NCBI RefSeq assembly: GCF_009766005.1
Contig: NZ_LMUK01000006.1
Span: 1 to 64,000 of the forward strand
Direction of reading: 5' to 3'
Source of the DNA: Bradyrhizobium sp. S69
GTDB taxonomy: Bacteria; Pseudomonadota; Alphaproteobacteria; Rhizobiales; Xanthobacteraceae
Length of the DNA: 64,000 nt
Shown: piece after piece, positions 54,010 through 62,961 of the stretch
How positions within the stretch are numbered: position 1 is the first letter of the stretch
Layout: each line of letters begins with the position of its first letter
Notes under the pieces: generated by a model
Databases searched by the model: none
Told to the model about the DNA's origin: nothing
The model's input: the letters and a program-made list of their open reading frames with translations, nothing else
Made by a program: the position numbers and the translations under genes

Positions 54010-54142
54010 CGTCATCCCCGGGACGAACGCGGAGCGTTCGCCCGTGAGGTGCGAGCCCTTGCGAGCCTCGAAGGATGGTGTTCCGCGCAGTGCGTGCAGC
54101 CATCCTTCGAGACGCGGCCAAGTGGCCGCTCCTCAGGATGAC
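54010..54142. repeat. Composite intergenic repeat, family C
   Basis: It begins GTCATCCCCGGGACGAACG and ends GCTCCTCAGGATGAC. The inner arms are GCCTCGAAGGATGG and CATCCTTCGAGACGC. The left end differs from other family C copies and looks like a fusion with another repeat type. It lies between ureF and ureG. Confidence 0.75.
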
Positions 54143-54186
54143 GGCTCCGGCGGGTCCCGGCGAGATGACGTGTCGAATATCCGCCA

Positions 54187-54978
54187 TCATGACCTGAACA
54201 GCCGCGTGTATTGCGTCTCGTGCCGCATGCCGGCGAGGTCGGCGCGAAAGGTCGCGCTGCCGAGATCGTCCAGCGTGGCCGCGAGCGCGCGAGCGCCGGT
54301 GGCGGCGACGACCGGCTCCAGCGCGGCGAGCACACGCTGACTGTCGGTCTGGCCCAACGGGACCAGCCGCGCGCCGGCGGATATCCAGTTCGACGTCAAA
54401 GCATGAAAGAATGCATGCATGGTCGGCGCCAGTGCGATTCCATGCGCCGCGCTGACGATGCCGACCGCGACCGGATAAACGATCGCGCCGTCGCAACCGG
54501 CAACCATCGGGTCGAGGCCATTGCAATTCCACGCCGAGCGCGCGATCTCGATGAACGCGCGCCCCTGCGCCGAGCTCTCGAGCTGGCGCTCGCGCGACGG
54601 CACGAAGGCCGCCGCCAGTTCCGCGAGTTCGCGTAAGGCCATCTGATCGCCGGACGCCGCGGCCCGATGCGCCTGCGCCAGAAACACGCCGTCGCAAAAT
54701 CCGGACCCATCGGCCAGCATCGCCGCCAGCCAATCGCGCAACGAAGCCGCGTCGACGATATCGCCGGCCTCCACCGCCCATTCGATGCCGCTCGAATAGG
54801 AGAACGATCCGACCGGAAATGACGGCGACAGCCACGTCATCAGCCGGTACAGCGCCGCGGCCTCGGGTTCGTTCAGGCCTGCCGGATCAGCCGCGGAGGT
54901 CGTAGACGATTCCCCAACCGTATTGGTTGCCGCGATCGCGCGCCGCCGAGGTTTGGGCCCAGGCTTATTTGTGATCAT
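54187..54978 (-). CDS. ureF: Urease accessory protein UreF
   Basis: A 263-residue helical protein that binds UreD/UreG and apo-urease during nickel-centre assembly. The family start region is [29 protein letters not shown], with [29 protein letters not shown] following and a conserved C-terminus. I choose ATG 54978 ([13 protein letters not shown]), which overlaps the last codons of ureE by 14 bases; residues of the longer frame are the out-of-frame reading of the UreE histidine tail. The extra N-terminal 40 residues are Ala/Thr/Arg-rich and probably disordered. Confidence 0.93.
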   Translation of the reverse strand: MITNKPGPKPRRRAIAATNTVGESSTTSAADPAGLNEPEAAALYRLMTWLSPSFPVGSFSYSSGIEWAVEAGDIVDAASLRDWLAAMLADGSGFCDGVFLAQAHRAAASGDQMALRELAELAAAFVPSRERQLESSAQGRAFIEIARSAWNCNGLDPMVAGCDGAIVYPVAVGIVSAAHGIALAPTMHAFFHALTSNWISAGARLVPLGQTDSQRVLAALEPVVAATGARALAATLDDLGSATFRADLAGMRHETQYTRLFRS

Positions 54979-55582
54979 GAGCATGGGGGTGACCGTGGTG
55001 ATGCTCATGCTCGCAATGCTCATCATGGTGATGATGGCCGCCATGATCTTGGTCGTGCGCGTGCGATGCATGATCATGCGCATCGTGATGGTCATGTGCT
55101 TGATGTTCGTGGGCGTGTTCGTGACCATGGCCGTGGTCCGAAGCATGGCCGGCGTCGGCATAGGCGCCGCCCTCGGGATCGAACGGTGCCTCGATCTCGA
55201 TAATGCGTGCGCCCAATCCCTGCACCATGGCTTCGATGACATGATCGCGCCGGATCCGCAGGCCTTTGCCGGTGATCTGCGTCGGCAGATGGCGATTGCC
55301 GAGATGCCAGGCGACCCGGACCAGATGGTGCGGATCGACGCCGCGGATCTCCACCAGCGGCTCCGGCGCCGCGATCACCTCGATCAACCTGTTATCGTCG
55401 AGCACCAGCGCATCGCCACCGCGCAGCGCCACCGCGTTTTCGAGGTCGAGCAGGAATTCAAGCCCTCTTGTGCCCGTCATCGCCATCCGCCGCCGGTGCC
55501 GATCGTCGAAATCGAGAACGATCGTATCGGCCGGCGTTTGGGTCCAGCGGTGCTGTCCGAGAACTTTGGTGGCGCGGATCAT
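54965..55582 (-). CDS. ureE: Urease accessory nickel chaperone UreE with long His-rich tail
   Basis: A 205-residue nickel metallochaperone. The N-terminal UreE domain reads [48 protein letters not shown]. The C-terminal metal-binding domain has [16 protein letters not shown] with the dimer-interface His. After residue 143 the tail holds 28 histidines among about 62 residues, plus many Asp/Glu and one Cys. Such tails bind several nickel ions and can act as a store. Its stop overlaps the ureF start. Confidence 0.96.
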   Translation of the reverse strand: MIRATKVLGQHRWTQTPADTIVLDFDDRHRRRMAMTGTRGLEFLLDLENAVALRGGDALVLDDNRLIEVIAAPEPLVEIRGVDPHHLVRVAWHLGNRHLPTQITGKGLRIRRDHVIEAMVQGLGARIIEIEAPFDPEGGAYADAGHASDHGHGHEHAHEHQAHDHHDAHDHASHAHDQDHGGHHHHDEHCEHEHHHGHPHAHDHK

Positions 55583-55703
55583 CGAAACCTTCGTGTTGAC
55601 GGTTAGATCGGAATGACTCTTCTTCGAATCGTCATCCCGCTCTAACTCTTCGATTTAAGCATGATCTTTCGAAAAACCGGTATCCACTTTTCCGGATCAT
55701 GCT

Positions 55704-56003
55704 CTAGAGCTTCTGGACGGTGCCGTCGCTGATGATCTCGATCACCGTCGGCGCCGTCTTCATCTGCGCGGAGTATTCACGCCACACTTTCATGTGCGGC
55801 GCCTTGCCATGGGCGTTGAGATCGTCGCGGGTCTCCCAGCGTTCGACCACCACATACCGATTGGGATCATTGACGCTGACGTGACCCTCATAGGAGAGGC
55901 AGCCCTTCTCCTTGAGCGTTTCGGCGATGCAGGCCTTGTGCCCCTTGATAAAGTCGTCCTTGTTTTCCGGCTTCATCGGCGTGGTCGCGATGACATAGAT
56001 CAT
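55704..56003 (-). CDS. ABM-domain protein (putative quinol monooxygenase), copy 2
   Basis: A 99-residue dimeric alpha+beta barrel protein of the antibiotic biosynthesis monooxygenase superfamily. It starts at ATG 56003 (MIYVIATTPMKPENKDDFIKGHKACI); family marks are GCLSYEGHVSVNDPNRYVVVERWETRDDLNAHGKAPHMK. It is a paralogue of the next gene at 56030 (both open MIYV-ATxxxKPE and end in similar VIEII/IEVIT strands). The gene sits between ureC and ureE, where the family is not a known urease factor. Cofactor-free quinol oxidation (YgiN-like) is possible. Confidence 0.85.
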   Translation of the reverse strand: MIYVIATTPMKPENKDDFIKGHKACIAETLKEKGCLSYEGHVSVNDPNRYVVVERWETRDDLNAHGKAPHMKVWREYSAQMKTAPTVIEIISDGTVQKL

Positions 56004-56029
56004 GATGGCTCTCCCGTTTTTGTTCTTGC

Positions 56030-56329
56030 TTAGCGGACGTCGACCTTTTCGGGCGTAATCACCTCGATCCGCGGCGGCGCCGTGATGCATTTCACGACCA
56101 CGCGGCCGAACGTCTTCATGTGCTCGACGGTGCGGTGCGGCACCAGCGCCTCGGCATTTTCCCACTGCTCGACGAACACCATCTTGGAATGATCGGTGAC
56201 GCTTTCATGCAGATCGTAGGCGATATTGCCCGGCTCTTTACGGACTTCCTTGATGCAGGCGGTGGCCGCGGCGATGAATTCGGCGTGGGATTCGGGCTTG
56301 ATGGTCAGGGTAGCGACGACATAGATCAC
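56030..56329 (-). CDS. ABM-domain protein (putative quinol monooxygenase), copy 1
   Basis: A 99-residue ABM-superfamily protein: MIYVVATLTIKPESHAEFIAAATACIKEVRKEPGNIAYDLHESVTDHSKMVFVEQWENAEALVPHRTVEHMK. It is the more upstream of a tandem pair, 26 bases before its paralogue and 48 bases after the ureC stop, so both are likely transcribed with urease. The sequences have diverged well beyond a recent duplication. The role in a urea operon is unexplained. Confidence 0.85.
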   Translation of the reverse strand: MIYVVATLTIKPESHAEFIAAATACIKEVRKEPGNIAYDLHESVTDHSKMVFVEQWENAEALVPHRTVEHMKTFGRVVVKCITAPPRIEVITPEKVDVR

Positions 56330-56377
56330 GGAAAATCCTCCCGGCGTTTGTTCTGGCTTTGATCGCCGGGAGGGAGT

Positions 56378-58093
56378 TTAGAACATGAAATAGCGCTGCG
56401 CCATGGGCAGCACCTCGGCCGGCGCGCAGGTCAGCAATTCGCCGTCGGCGCGCACCTCATAGGTCTCAGGATCGACCTCGATCTTGGGCGTGGCGCCGTT
56501 GTGAATCATGCTCTTCTTGGAGATGCCGTCACGTGTATTCTGCACCGCGTAGAGCTTTTTGCCGATGCCGAGCTTTCGCGCGAGACCGCCGGTGATGGCG
56601 GCTTTCGAGGTGAACACCACCGAGGACGCGGTCAGCGCTTTGCCGTAGGCGGCGAACATCGGCCGGTAGTGCACCGGCTGCGGGGTCGGGATCGACGCAT
56701 TGGGGTCGCCCATAGGTGCTGCCACGATCGAGCCGCCCTTGACGACGCAGTCCGGCTTGACGCCGAAGAACGCGGGCGACCAAAGCACGAGATCCGCCAT
56801 CTTGCCCTTTTCCACCGAACCGATCAGCTTTGAGACGCCGTGCGCGATCGCCGGATTGATGGTGTATTTGGCGATGTAGCGCTTAACGCGGAAATTGTCG
56901 TTGTCCTTGCCTTTGTCCTCGGGCAACGAACCGCGTTGCTTCTTCATCTTGTCGGCGGTCTGCCAGGTGCGGATGATGACTTCGCCGAGCCGGCCCATGG
57001 CTTGCGAATCCGACGACATCATCGAGAGCGCGCCGAGGTCGTGCAGGATATCTTCCGCCGCGATGGTTTCTTTCCGGATGCGGCTTTCGGCGAACGCCAG
57101 ATCTTCGGCGATTGAGGGATCGAGATGGTGGCACACCATCAGCATGTCCAGATGCTCGTCGATGGTGTTGCGCGTGAACGGCCGGGTCGGATTGGTCGAG
57201 GACGGCAGCACGTTCTTCAGGCCGGCGATCTTGATGATATCGGGCGCGTGGCCGCCGCCGGCGCCTTCGGTATGGAAGGCGTGAATGGTGCGGCCCTTGA
57301 ACGCCTTGACCGTGTCCTCGACAAAGCCGGATTCATTCAACGTATCGGAATGGATCATGACCTGGATGTCGTAATCGTCGGCGACGGAGAGGCAGTTGTC
57401 GATCGCCGCCGGTGTGGTGCCCCAATCTTCGTGCAGCTTGAGCGCGCAGGCGCCGCCCTTGATCATCTCGACGAGAGACGCCGGACGCGATGCATTGCCC
57501 TTGCCGGAAATACCGAGATTAACCGGAAACGCATCGAACGACTGGATCATCCGCCCCATATGCCAGGGTCCGGGCGTGCAGGTCGTTGCAAAGGTGCCGT
57601 GCGACGGCCCGGTGCCGCCGCCCAGCATCGAGGTGACGCCCGACATCAGCGCATGCTCGATCTGCTGCGGGCAGATGAAATGGATGTGGCTGTCGAAGCC
57701 GCCGGCGGTGAGGATCTTGCCTTCGCCCGCGATCACATCGGTGCCGGGACCGATCACGATGGTCACGCCCGGCTGGATATCCGGATTGCCAGCCTTGCCG
57801 ATGGCGCTGATATAGCCTTCCTTGATCGCGACATCGGCTTTGACGATGCCCCAATGATCGACGATCAGCGCGTTGGTGATGACGGTATCGGCCGCGCCCT
57901 GTTTGTTGGTGACCTGCGACTGCCCCATGCCGTCGCGGATCACCTTGCCGCCACCGAACTTCACCTCCTCGCCATAGATCGTGAAATCCTTCTCGACCTC
58001 GATGATCAGGTCGGTATCGGCCAGCCGCACCCGGTCGCCGGTGGTGGGGCCGAACATGTCGGCATAGACGGAACGCTTTATTTTGACGGACAT
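56378..58093 (-). CDS. ureC: Urease subunit alpha
   Basis: The 571-residue catalytic subunit, which hydrolyses urea to ammonia and carbamate at a dinuclear nickel site. The N-terminus [20 protein letters not shown] is diagnostic. Nickel ligands lie in [11 protein letters not shown], the carbamylated lysine is in [12 protein letters not shown], and further His ligands are in DTLNESGF and [12 protein letters not shown]. The flap holds MVCHHLD, and the Asp ligand region is [15 protein letters not shown]. All key residues appear intact. Upstream, instead of ureB directly, there is a DUF559 cassette whose frame overlaps the first 16 bases of ureC. Confidence 0.98.
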   Translation of the reverse strand: MSVKIKRSVYADMFGPTTGDRVRLADTDLIIEVEKDFTIYGEEVKFGGGKVIRDGMGQSQVTNKQGAADTVITNALIVDHWGIVKADVAIKEGYISAIGKAGNPDIQPGVTIVIGPGTDVIAGEGKILTAGGFDSHIHFICPQQIEHALMSGVTSMLGGGTGPSHGTFATTCTPGPWHMGRMIQSFDAFPVNLGISGKGNASRPASLVEMIKGGACALKLHEDWGTTPAAIDNCLSVADDYDIQVMIHSDTLNESGFVEDTVKAFKGRTIHAFHTEGAGGGHAPDIIKIAGLKNVLPSSTNPTRPFTRNTIDEHLDMLMVCHHLDPSIAEDLAFAESRIRKETIAAEDILHDLGALSMMSSDSQAMGRLGEVIIRTWQTADKMKKQRGSLPEDKGKDNDNFRVKRYIAKYTINPAIAHGVSKLIGSVEKGKMADLVLWSPAFFGVKPDCVVKGGSIVAAPMGDPNASIPTPQPVHYRPMFAAYGKALTASSVVFTSKAAITGGLARKLGIGKKLYAVQNTRDGISKKSMIHNGATPKIEVDPETYEVRADGELLTCAPAEVLPMAQRYFMF

Positions 58094-58518
58094 GAATTCG
58101 CTCCATCAGCAGAATTGTTCCCTCCCCCCTTGCGGGGGAGGGTTAGGGAGGGGGGTGCAACTTGCGCCGCGGCCAGATCGATCGCCAGCACGACACCTTC
58201 GAGGTTCTTCATCACATCATCATTGGTGAACCGCAGCACACGATATCCACGCGACGCGAACCATTCGTCGCGTCGACCGTCATGGCGAATGCGTTCTTCG
58301 AAATCGTGGCTTTCACCATCGACTTCGACGATGAGCTTGCAGGAATGCGCGACAAAATCCGCGATATAATTTCCCATCGGGCTTTGGCGGCGAAAACCGA
58401 GCATCGCCAATCGGTGCGCTTTCAGGTGACGCCACAACAGGGTTTCTGCGCGCGTCATCGAGCGTCTCAGTTGTTTGGCACGGGCGCGTTGAATCTTGCG
58501 GACCTCGTTGTGCGGCAT
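58078..58518 (-). CDS. DUF559 (Vsr-fold endonuclease-like) protein
   Basis: A 146-residue protein with the DUF559 pattern: [20 protein letters not shown] (Glu25), [31 protein letters not shown] (Asp54, Glu65, Asp67, His71), then [21 protein letters not shown]. These acidic residues and the His match the PD-(D/E)xK/Vsr-like nuclease fold assigned to the family; activity is not shown. The ATG directly abuts the right inverted repeat, which itself supplies the GGGAGGGGGG Shine-Dalgarno. The last 26 residues ([14 protein letters not shown]...) are translated from the left repeat and its flank, and the frame runs 16 bases into ureC. The gene interrupts the usual ureB-ureC junction. Confidence 0.88.
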   Translation of the reverse strand: MPHNEVRKIQRARAKQLRRSMTRAETLLWRHLKAHRLAMLGFRRQSPMGNYIADFVAHSCKLIVEVDGESHDFEERIRHDGRRDEWFASRGYRVLRFTNDDVMKNLEGVVLAIDLAAAQVAPPSLTLPRKGGGNNSADGANSCPSK

Positions 58519-58555
58519 ACCCCCCTCCCCGACCCTCCCCCGCAAGGGGGGAGGG
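58120..58555 (-). mobile_element. DUF559 cassette with 37-bp inverted terminal repeats
   Basis: The left end (58120-58156) and right end (58519-58555) are reverse complements at 35 of 37 positions. Each contains an internal palindrome CCCTCCCCC-cttg-CGGGGGAGGG. The only gene inside is DUF559. No clean target-site duplication is visible at the two outer edges. The arrangement is reminiscent of a REPtron, in which a nuclease gene is flanked by inverted REP palindromes. Mobility is inferred. Confidence 0.6.
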
Positions 58556-58586
58556 AGTAACTCAGCAACTGTCGCAACAACACCGC

Positions 58587-58892
58587 TCACAGCTTGCCCT
58601 GAACCTCGCCGCGAAAGCCGTAGACGACTCGCTTGCCGGCCAGCGCCACCAGTTGCACATCGCGGGTCTGTCCCGGCTCGAAGCGCACCGCGGTGCCGGC
58701 CGCGATGTCGAGCCGCATGCCGCGGGCTTTCTTGCGGTCGAACTTCAGCGCCGGATTGGTCTCGAAGAAATGGTAGTGCGAGCCGACCTGGATCGGCCGA
58801 TCGCCTGAATTGGCGACCGTGAGCGTCACCGTCTTGCGACCGGCATTGAGCTCGATCTCGCCGTCCTGGATGAAGAGTTCGCCGGGGATCAT
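58587..58892 (-). CDS. ureB: Urease subunit beta
   Basis: A 101-residue structural subunit. It starts at ATG 58892 ([19 protein letters not shown]). The family motif [26 protein letters not shown] and the C-terminal [24 protein letters not shown] are complete. The longer frame upstream is the translation of a family B repeat. It is separated from ureA by that repeat and from ureC by the DUF559 cassette. Confidence 0.97.
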   Translation of the reverse strand: MIPGELFIQDGEIELNAGRKTVTLTVANSGDRPIQVGSHYHFFETNPALKFDRKKARGMRLDIAAGTAVRFEPGQTRDVQLVALAGKRVVYGFRGEVQGKL

Positions 58893-58918
58893 GATTGGTA
58901 CCTCGCAAGACGTTGCCA

Positions 58919-59009
58919 CGTCATGCCCGGCCTTGTGCCGGGCATCCACGTCTTTCTTGAATCTAGAAGCAAGACGTGGATGGCCGGGACAAGCCCGGCC
59001 ATGACGAAA
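58919..59009. repeat. Intergenic inverted repeat, family B, between ureA and ureB
   Basis: It opens CGTCATGCCCGGCC and closes GGCCATGACGAAAG. The inner arms are CATCCACGTCTTTC and AAGACGTGGATGG around a short AT-rich loop. It lies within a polycistronic transcript, so it would form a hairpin in the mRNA between two structural genes. Confidence 0.82.
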
Positions 59010-59022
59010 GGAGAGATGTTGC

Positions 59023-59325
59023 TCATCTGATCGGCTCGTGCACGGTGACAAGCTTGGTACCGTCCGGAAACGTCGCTTCCACCTGGATGTCGTGAATCAT
59101 CTCGGAAATGCCGGGCATGCACTGTGCGCGGGTGATGACCTCGGCCCCGGCCTGCATCAGCTCCGCCACGGTACGGCCGTCGCGCGCGCCCTCGACGATG
59201 AAATCGGAAATGATCGCGATGGCTTCCGGATAATTGAGCTTGACGCCGCGTTCCAGCCGCCGGCGCGCCACCATCGCCGCCATCGAAATCAGCAGCTTGT
59301 CCTTTTCGCGGGGAGAGAGATTCAT
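59023..59325 (-). CDS. ureA: Urease subunit gamma
   Basis: The 100-residue gamma subunit. The whole protein is canonical: [50 protein letters not shown], then [48 protein letters not shown]. It follows ureD by 39 bases. With ureB and ureC it forms the (alpha-beta-gamma)3 urease of bacteria. Confidence 0.98.
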   Translation of the reverse strand: MNLSPREKDKLLISMAAMVARRRLERGVKLNYPEAIAIISDFIVEGARDGRTVAELMQAGAEVITRAQCMPGISEMIHDIQVEATFPDGTKLVTVHEPIR

Positions 59326-59364
59326 GCGAGCACTCTAATGATTGGATCGATCTGATTGAGCCGC

Positions 59365-60228
59365 CTAGTTTAGCCAGAGTCTTGGCAACGCCGAACCGCT
59401 GGCGCGGCCGAGCACCGCCATCATGTCGGCGCGCAGCCGCGCCGCATCTTGGGCACAGAAGCGGGCCATTGCAAACCCATTCCAGGCGGAGATGCCGACC
59501 TCGCCGCCGAACGTTTCGGACAGCGTCCTGATGCGTTCGACCAGCGCTTCGTCGCCCGGCATGATCATCGCCGTTCCGATCGCAACGCCGCCTTTGGCAA
59601 TCGCGGGGCTCGACAGCTTCGCGCCGATGTCGCCGTCAAGCCGGACGGTTTCGGCAAACACCAGCCGGCCGCCGCGCCGGATCCGCCAGCGATCGACGAA
59701 TTCGCCCCGCAGCATCCGCTCGCCCATCGCGGCCCGGCCAAACACCACGATTTCGCAGAGCAAAAGCGAGGCGCTCTCGGCCAGATCGATGTCAATGCGC
59801 CGCGACACCCGGGCGCGATCGAACAGGATCGTCTCCTGCGGCAGCCAGCCAAGGTGCGAGCCCGCCTCAGCCTTCAAGGAAATATTGAGTTGCGCAGGAA
59901 CACTCTCGGCCCGGTAGATTTTTTCCGCCGCGGCCGTGGTCAAGGTCAGGCGCGAACCCTCGCCGGCCGTAATATCGATGTCAAAGCGATCGCCACCGGC
60001 GACACCACCGGCGGTATTGACGAACACGGCCGAGAGCCCATCGGCTTCGGGCGACGGAAAACGCACCCGCAGCGAGCCGGATTCATGCAAATGGTGGCGG
60101 CGCGTGACGCCTTCGACCAGGCGCACATTGAACGCCACCGAGCCCTGGGCCCGGTTGGCGGCGAAAGTCGCCAAGGCAGCACCCGTGGTATCGCTCTGCA
60201 TCCGGCCCCAAACGCTCCCCAGCGTCAT
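59365..60228 (-). CDS. ureD: Urease accessory protein UreD
   Basis: A protein of about 287 residues that, with UreF and UreG, forms the nickel-delivery complex on apo-urease. Motifs are FPSPEADGLSAVFVNTAGGVAGGDRFDIDI, LTTAAAEKIYRA, LGWLPQETILFDRARVSRRIDIDLAESASLLLCEIVVFGR. The ATG at 60228 lies seven bases after the urtE stop; a second ATG at 60201 (MQSDTTG) has GGGGCC before it and may be the real start. It links the transport and enzyme parts of the cluster. Confidence 0.93.
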   Translation of the reverse strand: MTLGSVWGRMQSDTTGAALATFAANRAQGSVAFNVRLVEGVTRRHHLHESGSLRVRFPSPEADGLSAVFVNTAGGVAGGDRFDIDITAGEGSRLTLTTAAAEKIYRAESVPAQLNISLKAEAGSHLGWLPQETILFDRARVSRRIDIDLAESASLLLCEIVVFGRAAMGERMLRGEFVDRWRIRRGGRLVFAETVRLDGDIGAKLSSPAIAKGGVAIGTAMIMPGDEALVERIRTLSETFGGEVGISAWNGFAMARFCAQDAARLRADMMAVLGRASGSALPRLWLN

Positions 60229-60237
60229 CAAAAATGA

Positions 60238-60933
60238 TCAAAGCGCCATCTGGCGGCTGATTTCGGCGGGATCGAGGTTGCTGCGGTCGCAGGAATATTT
60301 GACCGCGCCCCGGTCCATCACCGCGAAACTGTCGCCGAGCTCGCAGGCAAAGTCGAGATATTGTTCGACCAGCACGATCGCCATATTGCCGAGGCTGCGC
60401 AGATAGGAGATCGCCCGCCCGATATCCTTGATGATCGACGGCTGAATGCCCTCGGTCGGCTCGTCGAGCAGCAATAGTTTCGGCCGCATCACCAGCGCCC
60501 GCCCGATCGCCAATTGCTGTTGCTGGCCGCCGGAGAGGTCGCCGCCGCGCCGTCCCAGCATCGAGTTCAGCACTGGAAACAGCGAGAACACGTCATCCGG
60601 AATATTGCGGTTCTCGCGCTTCAGCGGGCCAAAGCCGGTCTTCAAATTTTCCTCGACCGTCAGCAGCGGAAATATCTCGCGGCCCTGCGGCACGAAGCCG
60701 ATGCCGTTGCGCGCCCGTTCATAGGGCTTCATTCCCGTAATGTCCTTGCCATCGAGGGTGATCGAGCCGCTGGCGATCGGGTACTGGCCGACCATGGCGC
60801 GCAACAGCGAGGTCTTGCCGACGCCGTTGCGGCCGAGCACGCAGACCACCTTGCCGGTCTCAGCCACAATCGACACGCCGCGCAAGGCCTGCGCCGCGCC
60901 GTAATAGAGACTGATATTATCGACTTTCAGCAT
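60238..60933 (-). CDS. urtE: Urea ABC transporter ATP-binding protein UrtE
   Basis: A 231-residue LivF-type ATPase. Walker A is VLGRNGVGKTSLLRAMVGQ, the signature is LSGGQQQQLAIGRALV, Walker B is LLLDEPTEGIQPSI, and EQYLDFACELGD lies near the end. The phrases YGAAQALRGVSI and NGIGFVPQGREIFPLLTVEENL are typical of UrtE, and its place before ureD fixes the substrate as urea. It works with UrtD on the UrtBC permeases. Confidence 0.95.
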   Translation of the reverse strand: MLKVDNISLYYGAAQALRGVSIVAETGKVVCVLGRNGVGKTSLLRAMVGQYPIASGSITLDGKDITGMKPYERARNGIGFVPQGREIFPLLTVEENLKTGFGPLKRENRNIPDDVFSLFPVLNSMLGRRGGDLSGGQQQQLAIGRALVMRPKLLLLDEPTEGIQPSIIKDIGRAISYLRSLGNMAIVLVEQYLDFACELGDSFAVMDRGAVKYSCDRSNLDPAEISRQMAL

Positions 60934-60948
60934 GTGACGCCCTCACGG

Positions 60949-61023
60949 GCGAATGGTGAGTAGCGAATAGCGAATAGTAAGAAGAACCTTCTTTCCATTC
61001 GCCATTCGCTACTCGCCATTCGC
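60949..61023. repeat. Intergenic inverted repeat, family E
   Basis: Left arm GCGAATGGTGAGTAGCGAAT, right arm ATTCGCTACTCGCCATTCGC. Internal GCGAATAG units repeat in tandem. It sits between urtD and urtE within the same transcript. No other copy was seen in the window. Confidence 0.82.
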
Positions 61024-61025
61024 CG

Positions 61026-61787
<762 letters not shown>

Positions 61788-61791
61788 GCGC

Positions 61792-62961
61792 TCACTCCGC
61801 CATCTTGGGTTCGCTGACGCCGTCTTCGCGTGCAGCACTTTCAGCCAATTCCGACAACCGCTTGGTCTTGCGCGGTTCCCACCAGGCATTGAAGGTGCCG
61901 ATGATCCCCTTCGGCAGCAGCAGTGTCACCAGGATGAACATCGCGCCCAGCATGAACAGCCAATACGGCGCCAGCGGCCCCGAGGTGAACACGGTTTTCG
62001 CGTAGTTGACCACGATGGCGCCGAGCGCCGCGCCGATCAGCGTGCCGCGGCCGCCGACGGCGACCCAGATCACGGCCTCGATGGAATTGCCCGGCGCGAA
62101 TTCGCCGGGATTGATGATGCCGACCTGCGGCACGTAGAGCGCGCCGGCAACCCCCGCCATGCAGGCCGAGAGCGTGAAGACGAACAGTTTGTAGGATTCG
62201 ACGCGGTAACCGAGAAACCGGGTGCGGGATTCGGCGTCGCGCACCGCGATCAAGACCTTGCCGAGCTTCGACGTCACGATCGCACGACAGATCAGGAAGC
62301 CGACAATCAGCCCAAGGCAACTCAGCGCGAACAACGCGGCGCGGGTGCCGCCGGCCTGGATGTTGAAGCCGAGGATATCCTTGAAATCGGTCAGGCCGTT
62401 GTTGCCGCCAAACCCGAAATCGTTGCGGAAGAAGGCGAGCAGCAACGCATAGGTCATCGCTTGGGTGATGATCGAGAGGTAGACGCCGGTGACGCGCGAG
62501 CGGAATGCCAGCCAGCCGAAGCAGAAGGCGAGCAGCCCCGGCGCCACGATCACGATGATGGCGGCGAACCAGAACATATCGAACCCGTACCAGTACCAGG
62601 GCAGCTTCGGATAGTTCAGGAACACCATGAAATCCGGCAGTATCGGATTGCCGTAGACGCCGCGGCTGCCGATCTGGCGCATCAGATACATGCCCATGGC
62701 GTAGCCGCCGAGCGCGAAGAACGCGCCATGGCCGAGCGAGAGAATGCCGCAATAGCCCCAGATCAGGTCGATCGAGAGCGCCAGGATCGCGTAGCAGACA
62801 TATTTGCCGAACAGCGCCACCAGATAGGTCGGCACCTGAAACATGGAGCCCGCCGGCAACAACAGGTTCGACAGCGGGATCAGCACGCCGGCCGCCGCGA
62901 CCACGAGCAGGAATACGGTCGCGCTGCGGTCCAGCGAGCGCGTGAGCACATGCGCCATCAT
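61792..62961 (-). CDS. urtC: Urea ABC transporter permease UrtC
   Basis: A 389-residue LivM-type permease with about 9-10 helices. Typical segments are YAILALSIDLIWGYCGILSLGHGAFFALGGYAMGMYLM, VTGVYLSIITQAMTYALLLAFFRNDFGFGGNNGLTDFKD and AVGGRGTLIGAALGAIVVNYAKT. The start ATG at 62961 overlaps the urtB stop (ATGATG over TGA), showing translational coupling. The C-terminal tail after the last helix is charged and cytoplasmic. Confidence 0.95.
   Translation of the reverse strand: MMAHVLTRSLDRSATVFLLVVAAAGVLIPLSNLLLPAGSMFQVPTYLVALFGKYVCYAILALSIDLIWGYCGILSLGHGAFFALGGYAMGMYLMRQIGSRGVYGNPILPDFMVFLNYPKLPWYWYGFDMFWFAAIIVIVAPGLLAFCFGWLAFRSRVTGVYLSIITQAMTYALLLAFFRNDFGFGGNNGLTDFKDILGFNIQAGGTRAALFALSCLGLIVGFLICRAIVTSKLGKVLIAVRDAESRTRFLGYRVESYKLFVFTLSACMAGVAGALYVPQVGIINPGEFAPGNSIEAVIWVAVGGRGTLIGAALGAIVVNYAKTVFTSGPLAPYWLFMLGAMFILVTLLLPKGIIGTFNAWWEPRKTKRLSELAESAAREDGVSEPKMAE

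Noticed and set aside
54923..55606. Met-rich rightward reading frame of 227 residues
   Set aside because: It is the antisense of the UreE histidine tail (CAT/CAC read backwards as ATG/GTG) and of the ureE body.
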